NCBI RefSeq assembly: GCF_003339865.1
Contig: NZ_QPKV01000002.1
Coordinates: 620,001-684,000, forward strand
DNA from: Pedobacter chinensis
Lineage (GTDB): Bacteria; Bacteroidota; Bacteroidia; Sphingobacteriales; Sphingobacteriaceae
Length of the DNA stretch: 64,000 bases
Direction of reading: 5' to 3'
Part shown: piece after piece, positions 44,401 through 50,950 of the stretch
Numbering within the stretch: position 1 is the first letter of the stretch
Layout: each line of letters begins with the position of its first letter
Made by a program: the position numbers and the translations under genes
Notes under the pieces: generated by a model
Database searches by the model: none
Seen by the model: the letters and a program-made list of their open reading frames with translations, nothing else
What the model was told of the DNA's origin: nothing

Positions 44401-45455
44401 TGCATGTGGTCAAAAAGAATAGCGGTTTTCTTTTCTTTAATAAGCATTTGAGGATCTAAATCCTTACCCGTGATTTTTTTATAAATATGATCGAAATTTC
44501 TTTTGGTCGATTGATTTGTGAACAGGTTATTCATCATGGCCAAAAAATCGTAGCCTGTATTACCTTGTGCATTCCAATCATCTGGCATCTGTTCATTAAG
44601 TTCCAAAATCTTTTCGACAACGATATAAATATCATCACCCGCAGCTTTGCGCAAGCGATCTAAATATTGTTTCGGATCATAAAGCCCATCAATATGATCA
44701 ATTCTTATGCCTTGAAACACACCTTTTTGAACCAGTTCCAATATATATTCATGATAAAGATTGAAATTCTCGTCATCCTGAATGTTTAAACAAATTAAAC
44801 TATTAACAGTAAAAAAGCGCCTATAATTTATAGTGCTATTGGTTTCCTGCCAGTTGCAAAGCCGATAAAATTGTTCATTTGCAATTTCCTTTATGATTGT
44901 TTTATCATTAATTTCCTTTAAACTCTTTCTCTTAAGTTTTTTCTCAGATGACAAGCGCAACGGCCAGTTTGCTCCACCATAACTGAGATAGTGTTTTTTA
45001 TTAATCTGTACGATCTTTAGCTCCGATTGATCAATTACTTCAGTTAAATCATCGCCTAAAAACGGGACCATCAGCTGTTGATGATTTGAAATATCAATAT
45101 CGAAAAATGATGCGAATGAAGATTCCACTCCTTTTTCCAATACATCCATTAACCATTTATTTTCCTGATGAAAGGCCATGTGATTTGGAACAATATCCTG
45201 TAACCAATTTATTCCCGCAGCCTTTAATTTTTTTGAAATGGCCAGCAATTCTTTTTCTGTGCCAATTTCAGGATTTATACGATGAGGATTTACGATATCA
45301 TAACCATGAGTACTGCCATTAACCGCCTCAAATATGGGAGAGGCATAAATCGTATCAATACCAAGTTTTTTTAAATAAGGTAAAATCTTATCCAGTGATT
45401 TAAAATTAAAATCTTTATGAAATTGAATACGATAAGTAGAAGTTGGCTTAAACAT
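41424..45455 (-). CDS. treY-malQ: malto-oligosyltrehalose synthase / 4-alpha-glucanotransferase fusion
   Basis: A 1343-residue fusion. Residues 1 to about 830 are TreY (GH13), which turns the reducing end of a maltodextrin into a trehalose unit: TYRIQFHKDFNF, SPIFEAVNGSTHGYD, LQDIVPNHMAFH, GIRIDHIDGLYDP and GVEDTVMFTYNRFVGHTEVG (cited in part) are present. From about 840 a complete MalQ (GH77) follows: LMHITSLPSNYGIGDFG, LPLNPTKAENGHSPYSS, IIGDLPFYLDYDSVEVW, LLRLDHFRAFSSYW and IAEDLGEITEDVE, with the nucleophile Asp and acid Glu. It overlaps the treZ gene by 8 bases, so the chain is made together with TreZ. The fusion can supply TreY with longer glucans. Confidence 0.95.
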   Translation of the reverse strand: MFKPTSTYRIQFHKDFNFKSLDKILPYLKKLGIDTIYASPIFEAVNGSTHGYDIVNPHRINPEIGTEKELLAISKKLKAAGINWLQDIVPNHMAFHQENKWLMDVLEKGVESSFASFFDIDISNHQQLMVPFLGDDLTEVIDQSELKIVQINKKHYLSYGGANWPLRLSSEKKLKRKSLKEINDKTIIKEIANEQFYRLCNWQETNSTINYRRFFTVNSLICLNIQDDENFNLYHEYILELVQKGVFQGIRIDHIDGLYDPKQYLDRLRKAAGDDIYIVVEKILELNEQMPDDWNAQGNTGYDFLAMMNNLFTNQSTKRNFDHIYKKITGKDLDPQMLIKEKKTAILFDHMQGELNNLLEWFISLNLAPKDEIEAIGKEQLKTGIGEMLIQMPVYRYYNYDFPLAQDDHVKLKTLLSGINKNKVAEFLKKIFLEKPKRGNKLYNQKLTRFYQRLMQFTGPLMAKGVEDTVMFTYNRFVGHTEVGDAPDAFGLSVAEFHAKMINRQLHWPLSLNGSSTHDTKKGEDVRARLNVLTDLPNEWAQVVNNFIAVVEKLKKDNNTFSDVHKNDSYLILQTILGALPMPGEEEDNLPGRLQLYIEKALREAKKRSDWAEPNDDYERLVKEFAANLWSERGENFSIITEFLNRIADFGIINSLAQLVLKFTCPGIPDIYQGTELWDLSLVDPDNRRPVDYPKRKKFLADTQSVEVLWNERYSGKIKLWLTRQLINFRKQNADVFISGDYIPLEIKGVYASNVFAFARKHHDHWIFIVVPLGMAAIAGNEKVNKFDWLDTQVILPEKAPTTWSNVISGKNDVKDFLNAGILLNQIFDEIPIGILESKTRENQRSAGILMHITSLPSNYGIGDFGSEAMQFIDFLKETNQSYWQLLPLNPTKAENGHSPYSSNSAKAGNVFLIAPDGLVTRDLLTEKDLVLAKLPVDDRIDFQKVEKLKGNLLKKAYKNFIKSKDSGLLNEYYQFCEQERNWLDNYAIYCAIKKNHQHLEWYKWPREFKIKDHKTILSFAEKHFSEIDEFKWQQFVFFKQWVQLKEYANQNGIKIIGDLPFYLDYDSVEVWSQPELFKLDKDLKPTQIAGVPPDYFSEKGQLWGMPVFNWQEMKRNRYDWWIKRLKKNMEMFDLLRLDHFRAFSSYWAVPAENDDAINGTWQKSVGADFFKTIQSEWPELPFIAEDLGEITEDVEILRDRFKLPGMKVLQFSFGTDLVSSPHIPHNFNTKNCMVYTGTHDNNTLKGWFTQEIDDLTKQRINKYIGSEVNKDNIHQKMIRLAYSSSAEIAIMPIQDVLGLYGETRMNTPGNAQGNWLWRLNTAMLPPVKKWLSEMVEVYGRMK

Positions 45456-47322
45456 TTGGCGCTATAAAAATTAGAATCGATTCAGGAGAAATAGAAATAT
45501 CATTTTTAGGAAAAGTGCTGCAATTTTCATCTTTACCACCCCACTCCTGAGCCGCAGAATTAAATATTAATTTGTGATCGAATGTATTTGTGACACACAA
45601 AATCTGTTGTTGTCTGGAAAAATTCATCAGACAGATTATTTTTTGTTTTTCTTCCCAGCGATTAAGAATCAAGCAATTCTGATCTTTAAATACATCGACA
45701 TTTAAATGATTTCGGTTGAGCTTTGACAAGGCGGGCAATGATTTGCGCAGCTTGATAATTGATTTATAATAAGTATACAGGAGTTGATGCTTTTCCTTTT
45801 TTAAATTATCCCAGTTTAACTTGGCACGATTAAAGGTTTCTTCACTTTGAGGATCTGGTATATTCTGATCATCATGAAATGCGGCAAACTCTGCTTTTCT
45901 TCCCTTTCTTACTGCTTCAACTAAATCTTTATCGCTATGGCTTATAAAAAACTGGAATGGATTTGTTTCTCCATATTCTTCTCCCATAAAAATTAGTGGT
46001 AGAAAAGGGCTGCATATCACTGCAGCGGCCATAAGCTTCAGCATTTCAAAACTCACTAACTTACTGGTTCGCTCGCCAAGCATACGATTCCCGACCTGAT
46101 CGTGATTTTGAGAAAAAACCACAAATTGCTCTCCTTCATTCTCAGTAGCTTTTATACCGAACTTTTTCTTCCTGTGAGGAGAATATTGCCCATCATACAC
46201 ATAAGCATCATGAAAAGACTTTGCCAAATCTTCAATACCATTAAAATCTGAATAATAACCTTGTTGTGGTTGCCCTGCAGTTACCCGCAGTGCATGATGA
46301 AACTCATCAATCCATTGCGCATCCATGCCATAGCCTTTTTCTGCTAAAGGATTGATGTATTTATTATCATTTAAATCAAGTTCAACGATGAGGTAGTGAT
46401 TTCTTTTACTCCATGCAGAAAGTTGAGCAACGTATTGCTTTATTTCGGCAAGAATATGTTTCGTGCTAAAATCTTTAATGGCATGAACAGCATCTAATCT
46501 TAGCGCATCGATATGAAAATCCCGAAACCACATTAATACATTCTCGATAAAATAATGACGCACAGGATCGCAGTCAGCATCATCAAAATTTATAGCATTG
46601 CCCCATGGTGTTTGATATTTATTGGTAAAATAGGGTCCAAAATCGTTAAAATAATTTCCTTCCGGCCCCATGTGGTTATAAACCACATCCAAAATTACGG
46701 CCAGGCCTTTTTCATGACAGGCATTTACCAAATGTTGCAGGGACATTGGTCCGCCATAAGTATTTTGAACCGCGAACGGATAAACGCCATCATAGCCCCA
46801 GTTTCTGCCTCCGGGAAATTGAGATACAGGCATAATTTCAATGGCTGTTATCCCTAAATCAACTAAATAATCCAGTTTTTGTTCAATGGATGCAAAATCT
46901 CCATTTGGCGTGAAAGTTCCGGTATGCAGCTCATAAATAACGAAATCAGCTAAACACATACCCTTCCGGTTTTGATCAGTCCAATTAAACGATTTTAAAT
47001 TTAGTGCTGTTGAATAACCGTTAACGCCATTTTTTTGAAAAACCGATGCAGGATCAGCTCTTCTTAATTGTTTTATTTCTGATTGATTTTGCGTTGTTTC
47101 ATCTGAATGTGAAATTTCAAAACCATATTCGTATGTTTCTCTGATTTGATCAGTTTGAAGAAACCAATAACCAAATTCTTGTTTAAGCATTGGCAATTTC
47201 AAATCCTGATCAGGAAGCAATACCGATACAGCTATTACGTATGGTGCCCAAAGCCAAATTTCAGCTTTACCGCAATCTAAAAACCTTAAACCTATCTTTC
47301 GCTCCCGAATGTCAATTTCCAT
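45448..47322 (-). CDS. treZ: malto-oligosyltrehalose trehalohydrolase
   Basis: A 624-residue GH13 enzyme that releases trehalose from maltooligosyltrehalose. The N-terminal 100 residues form an E-set/CBM48-type domain. The barrel has VILDVVYNHMGPEGNYF, the nucleophile Asp in HIDALRLDAVHAI, the acid Glu in YLIVELDLND and FSQNHDQVGNR. The DAQWIDEFHHALR segment is typical of TreZ and separates it from branching enzyme. It forms an operon with the downstream treY-malQ fusion (8-base overlap) and probably with the DUF4142 gene 3 bases upstream. Confidence 0.95.
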   Translation of the reverse strand: MEIDIRERKIGLRFLDCGKAEIWLWAPYVIAVSVLLPDQDLKLPMLKQEFGYWFLQTDQIRETYEYGFEISHSDETTQNQSEIKQLRRADPASVFQKNGVNGYSTALNLKSFNWTDQNRKGMCLADFVIYELHTGTFTPNGDFASIEQKLDYLVDLGITAIEIMPVSQFPGGRNWGYDGVYPFAVQNTYGGPMSLQHLVNACHEKGLAVILDVVYNHMGPEGNYFNDFGPYFTNKYQTPWGNAINFDDADCDPVRHYFIENVLMWFRDFHIDALRLDAVHAIKDFSTKHILAEIKQYVAQLSAWSKRNHYLIVELDLNDNKYINPLAEKGYGMDAQWIDEFHHALRVTAGQPQQGYYSDFNGIEDLAKSFHDAYVYDGQYSPHRKKKFGIKATENEGEQFVVFSQNHDQVGNRMLGERTSKLVSFEMLKLMAAAVICSPFLPLIFMGEEYGETNPFQFFISHSDKDLVEAVRKGRKAEFAAFHDDQNIPDPQSEETFNRAKLNWDNLKKEKHQLLYTYYKSIIKLRKSLPALSKLNRNHLNVDVFKDQNCLILNRWEEKQKIICLMNFSRQQQILCVTNTFDHKLIFNSAAQEWGGKDENCSTFPKNDISISPESILIFIAPNV

Positions 47323-47325
47323 AAT

Positions 47326-47829
47326 CTATGGCTTAAGCTCCTGCGTTTCTCTTAAATTCTGTTGTAAATAATTTACCTTATTCTCTGCCCATATTCTTAC
47401 ATCGGTATTTTTTAAACCTTCTGGATTTATCGCTTTTACGTGGTAGCCGATCATATTCTGATCACTCTCTACCAGCATGGAGAACAAATTAATCTTGTAA
47501 TCTGAGGTTGATTTTTGTAATTGTTCAATTTTATTTTTCTGTTGATCAGAAAGCATTACCATCTGCCAATCAATGTCAAGGGTTAGAGATTTTAGTTCGG
47601 ATAAATAGTTTTCCAAATTTCTTGTCCTTTTTAACCCCAGATTAACCAAATGATTATCGTTCGCGTTTTTTTGTAACTCCAGATTAAGCTGTTGCTGAAA
47701 AATCAATTCGGAATTTACTGTAGAAACAAATGTGGTATTTTCAATTTTATAATCACTTAAACCGTCGTTTTTGCAAGCGGATAAGGTTACAATTGCGATA
47801 AATAAGAATGTTAACCTGTAAAAAGCCAT
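47326..47829 (-). CDS. DUF4142-like lipoprotein
   Basis: A 167-residue lipoprotein (signal with lipobox LSAC, Cys19). The mature part is nearly all helix with a DUF4142-like pattern: FVSTVNSELIFQQQLNLELQ, then LVNLGLKRTRNLENYLSELKSL and AINPEGLKNTDVRIWAENKVNYLQQNL (cited in parts). DUF4142 proteins are ferritin-like helical bundles of unknown role, found with stress genes. It ends 3 bases before treZ and is likely the first or second gene of the trehalose operon. Confidence 0.78.
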   Translation of the reverse strand: MAFYRLTFLFIAIVTLSACKNDGLSDYKIENTTFVSTVNSELIFQQQLNLELQKNANDNHLVNLGLKRTRNLENYLSELKSLTLDIDWQMVMLSDQQKNKIEQLQKSTSDYKINLFSMLVESDQNMIGYHVKAINPEGLKNTDVRIWAENKVNYLQQNLRETQELKP

Positions 47830-47834
47830 AATTT

Positions 47835-48002
47835 TTACTTTTTATTTTTAGCCTTATTCATTCTAATGTTCATTTCTTCTTTCACTTGCCTCTCATTTTC
47901 TCCACTATTAGCTGATTTATTTTTTTCAAACTCACTTTTAGCGCCAACAGCGGCAATTGCTTTATCTTCATCGCTACCTTTTTTACTGTCAGATTTTGCC
48001 AT
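47835..48002 (-). CDS. small basic hydrophilic protein, 55 residues
   Basis: The frame from ATG at 48002 to TAA at 47835 encodes 55 residues: MAKSDSKKGSDEDKAIAA at the start, then VGAKSEFEKNKSANSGENE and a Lys/Asn-rich end. Its content (K, S, E, N, no aromatics except one F) suggests a disordered protein like small stress proteins. GAGGT lies 8 bases before the ATG as a plausible ribosome site. It ends 5 bases before the DUF4142 gene and so may head the trehalose operon. No family was recognised. Confidence 0.6.
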   Translation of the reverse strand: MAKSDSKKGSDEDKAIAAVGAKSEFEKNKSANSGENERQVKEEMNIRMNKAKNKK

Positions 48003-48098
48003 AATACCTCGTGTTTATTTAACTGAAACAATAATCAAAATCAAAAGGTTTTAGAATTCAGCATCCATATCAAGCGTTTTTAAAAACTAATCTTTCAA

Positions 48099-48332
48099 CT
48101 ATTGATTCAGCGAAAAGCTATCAATCTCCTGACCATCAGATGTTACAAAACTTATTTTAGCTAAAGTATTTTCATCAATGATTTCTACAATATGGGCTTT
48201 TAATTCTTCAGATAAACCTTCCACATCTTCTATCTTATTTACTGTAATTTCTATTTCAGCAGGCCCTTTTTGCTTAATGCTTTCAACTCTTTTTCCTAAG
48301 AAAAGATTTAACAGATCAATTAACTCTTCCAT
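48099..48332 (-). CDS. small acidic hypothetical protein
   Basis: A 77-residue soluble protein, not recognised. It begins with a helix (MEELIDLLNLFLGKRVESIKQ) and continues with alternating strands (AEIEITVNKIEDVE, AKISFVTSDGQEIDSF). It is strongly acidic and has no signal or cysteine. Its own start follows a 300-base leader region, and it precedes the 55-residue gene on the same strand by 96 bases. Length and clean frame support a real gene; the function is unknown. Confidence 0.6.
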   Translation of the reverse strand: MEELIDLLNLFLGKRVESIKQKGPAEIEITVNKIEDVEGLSEELKAHIVEIIDENTLAKISFVTSDGQEIDSFSLNQ

Positions 48333-48640
48333 AATTTAATTTTTATTTAAGAATAAGCGGAAAACATTATAAAATGTTTGATTTAAAATTTAGAGCGCAT
48401 CATTCTGCACTGTATTAAAATAGGAGCAGATAGTTAATATTGCCAAAAACAGCAGGAATTTAATTGAGTATAAATACTGAAAAATGCAATTCACGAAAAT
48501 ATTACCGTGCTAATTAAATATAAGCCTACATGAGCTTAAACATGTTTATATGCTTTTAAGAAAGCATTTCCCCTTACCAACCCCCTTCAATTGGTATAAC
48601 ATTTGTTGAAATTCAGGTCATCATCCTAACCAGAAATATC
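48333..48640. other. divergent promoter region
   Basis: About 308 bases between the acidic small protein and the ECF sigma gene. No gene. The segment GGTATAACATTTGTTG at about 48595-48610, before the sigma gene, may contain its promoter, but no firm consensus could be assigned. Confidence 0.4.
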
Positions 48641-49162
48641 ATGACTCAAATTGAATTTAACAACATGGTTAACAGCCATTCTTCATCACTTAGATTGCAT
48701 GCCTTAAATTTCACAAAAGATGTAGAAGATGCGAATGATCTTGTTCAGGACACCATGTTAAAGGCGATTAGGTTTTACCAGAATTTTGAAGAAGGAACGA
48801 ATTTCAAAGGCTGGCTCTTTGTGATTATGAAAAATACATTCATTAATAATTATCGAAAAAACACGAAAGCCAAAATCTTAATTACGCAGGATGACGACAT
48901 TTCTTCGGCCAATTTATTACTCAGTGCAGAAAAAAACGGAAGTGTGAGTAAAATGATCGTTGATGATATTCAAAAAGCGCTTGATCATTTACCGGAGGCT
49001 TATAGCATTCCATTTATTAAATATTTTGAAGGTTTTAAGTATCATGAAATTGCCGATGAGTTACAGATACCGCTGGGAACGGTAAAAACACGAATCCATG
49101 TAGCCCGTGAAATGCTTAAAAAATACTTGAAAATGTATGCTAAAGATGGCAGCGATTTATAA
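48641..49162 (+). CDS. ECF-type RNA polymerase sigma factor, orphan
   Basis: A 173-residue sigma factor with region 2 (LRLHALNFTKDVEDANDLVQDTMLKAIRFYQNF, cited as KDVEDANDLVQDTMLKA; then GTNFKGWLFVIMKNTFINNYRK) and region 4 (LPEAYSIPFIKYFEGFKYHEIADE, LGTVKTRIHVAREMLKK). No anti-sigma gene adjoins it: the following gene is convergent and unrelated. Its own regulation and targets are not visible. The surrounding trehalose, DUF3606 and DUF4142 genes suggest a stress role by position only. Confidence 0.93.
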   Translation: MTQIEFNNMVNSHSSSLRLHALNFTKDVEDANDLVQDTMLKAIRFYQNFEEGTNFKGWLFVIMKNTFINNYRKNTKAKILITQDDDISSANLLLSAEKNGSVSKMIVDDIQKALDHLPEAYSIPFIKYFEGFKYHEIADELQIPLGTVKTRIHVAREMLKKYLKMYAKDGSDL

Positions 49163-49192
49163 CTGAGCGTTTAGTCAGTTGGAGCTTTCAGG

Positions 49193-49795
49193 CTAACTTA
49201 ACACACCTTTTACAAGCAATTTCCATTGCAATACCGATATGCCAAGGAATCCTGACACTGCAATTATCGTATTTCTGGCTTTATCAATTAATTTATCTGT
49301 ACTCATATTCGGAATTTCATTACGCCCATGAACTTCAGCAGAAACCGTTTTCGCTTTTCTGGTAACCATAAAAGTTGATGTGGCATCAGCCTTAAAGAAA
49401 TGTGCTGTTTTATCGCGTGGTTTTCCGGGCGGCGCAGATGGACGAAATCTCATATAAAAAACAGACTCATCCTCGCCATCACTAATTTCTTCCAGATGCT
49501 CAACCTTTATATAATCATTACCGTTACCAATTTTTGTACCGGGCCCTGGAATATCTATGCTGACAAAATCGCCAACTTTTACGTTTCGGTTTACCTGCTT
49601 TCCATCAGAATCAAGGAGATTGAAAACACTGGCCTCCATCTTAGAAATCTGATGCCATTGACCAACATTTAACATTCGGCTTTTAGCAAGTTGATAAAAT
49701 TCTTTAGCTTCTGTTTCGTTAGAGAAACTACGCTGCTCAACCGCATCTGTTTGTTGCCCAACCAATTGTTCAGGAATAAATTCTTTTATATCCAT
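49193..49795 (-). CDS. conserved hypothetical protein with C-terminal hydrophobic segment
   Basis: A 200-residue protein, family not recognised. The middle (residues 60-130) looks like a small beta domain (GDFVSIDIPGPGTKIGNGND, YIKVEHLEEISDGEDESVFYMRF). The last 25 residues (NTIIAVSGFLGISVLQWKLLVKGVL) are a single hydrophobic helix that may anchor it in the membrane. No signal peptide. It is convergent with the sigma gene and separate from the OmpA-like gene. It could be a tail-anchored cytoplasmic protein, but this is only a topology guess. Confidence 0.6.
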   Translation of the reverse strand: MDIKEFIPEQLVGQQTDAVEQRSFSNETEAKEFYQLAKSRMLNVGQWHQISKMEASVFNLLDSDGKQVNRNVKVGDFVSIDIPGPGTKIGNGNDYIKVEHLEEISDGEDESVFYMRFRPSAPPGKPRDKTAHFFKADATSTFMVTRKAKTVSAEVHGRNEIPNMSTDKLIDKARNTIIAVSGFLGISVLQWKLLVKGVLS

Positions 49796-49956
49796 AATAA
49801 TGCTACTGTTTTTATAATAATCATAGCATTTATGTTTTTGTTTTATTTTTCGAAAAAATCTACTTCCTATATCTGCGCCAAACGCTATATTTCGATGTGA
49901 GGTTCGTTATTATTTATCAAACAGCGATAAAATCGCTCTCATTACTAATGGACTTA

Positions 49957-49998
49957 AAAAAAGAGCCTGATCATGTTGTAATTGATACAGGCCCTTTT
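49957..49998 (-). terminator. terminator of the OmpA-like gene
   Basis: On the minus strand AAAAGGGCCTGTATC pairs with GATCAGGCTCTTTT (one mismatch, one bulge), and a T-run follows. It starts 18 bases after the OmpA-like stop codon. Confidence 0.65.
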
Positions 49999-50015
49999 AA
50001 AATTATATTTTAGTT

Positions 50016-50879
50016 TTATTGCTGTGAAGTTTCAGGCGCCTTGCCAATCAAATCCATAAACTGATCCAGTTTAGGCGTAATGATAATTTGTGTACGTCTG
50101 TTTTTAGCCTTACCAGCAGTAGTTGCATTATCAGCAACCGGATTAAATTCACCTCTGCCGCCCGCAGTTAATCGCTTAGGATCAACTCCATACTTGTTTT
50201 GTAATACCTGAACAACAGATGATGCGCGTAAAGCACTTAAATCCCAATTATTACGAATATTGGTTTGTGAAATTGGTACGTTATCAGTATTACCTTCAAT
50301 CAATACATCATAAGTACTATAATCTTTAATGATTTTAGCAATTTTGCTTAATGTTTCGCCAGCCTTATCGTTTACTTCGTAACTACCAGATTTGTAAAGC
50401 ATGTTATCAGCTAGTGAGATATAAACCACTCCTTTTAATACCTGAACATCAACCTCACTTAATTCTTCTCTACTTAAAGAACGGGTCAAATTATTAGTTA
50501 ACACCATATTAAGCGAATCACTTTTATTTTTAGCATTAATTAATTGTTTAATGTATTTGTTTGAACTGTTGATTTCATCAACCAGTTTAGAAATGTTAAC
50601 ATTACCCTGGTTACTCGAATTTAAACATTTATTTAAAGCATCCTGTAGTGCAGAAACATTTGCCCTTTCTGAAGAAATTTGTTCTTCTAAACTTTTAACC
50701 CTACTGCTGGCGCCTGAAAGTTCGCGCTGGCTGTCCTGGTATTTATTACTAAGCTCTTGATTCCTTTCTCTCAACTTTGAGTAAGTATCCTGAAGTTCAG
50801 TATATTTCTTATTGCTCACACAACCAGAAATAAGAACAATTGAAAAGAGCATTATTGGGATTGATTTATAAAGTTTCAT
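50016..50879 (-). CDS. OmpA-family lipoprotein with coiled-coil (peptidoglycan-associated)
   Basis: A 287-residue envelope protein. The lipoprotein signal has lipobox LISGC (Cys20). Residues about 25-100 form a long coiled coil (LQDTYSKLRERNQELSNK, SLEEQISSERANVSALQ). The C-terminal domain is OmpA/MotB-like and binds diaminopimelate in peptidoglycan: DVLIEGNTDNVPI, NWDLSALRASSVVQVLQNKYG, LTAGGRGEFNPVADN and KAKNRRTQIIITP. It links outer membrane and cell wall. It is a single gene with its own terminator. Confidence 0.93.
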   Translation of the reverse strand: MKLYKSIPIMLFSIVLISGCVSNKKYTELQDTYSKLRERNQELSNKYQDSQRELSGASSRVKSLEEQISSERANVSALQDALNKCLNSSNQGNVNISKLVDEINSSNKYIKQLINAKNKSDSLNMVLTNNLTRSLSREELSEVDVQVLKGVVYISLADNMLYKSGSYEVNDKAGETLSKIAKIIKDYSTYDVLIEGNTDNVPISQTNIRNNWDLSALRASSVVQVLQNKYGVDPKRLTAGGRGEFNPVADNATTAGKAKNRRTQIIITPKLDQFMDLIGKAPETSQQ

Positions 50880-50950
50880 AATCTTATTTTTTTTAGCTTA
50901 ATTTTAAACAAATTCCTTGCCGTAATGTTTTAAATGCCCTTTCCAGTTTG

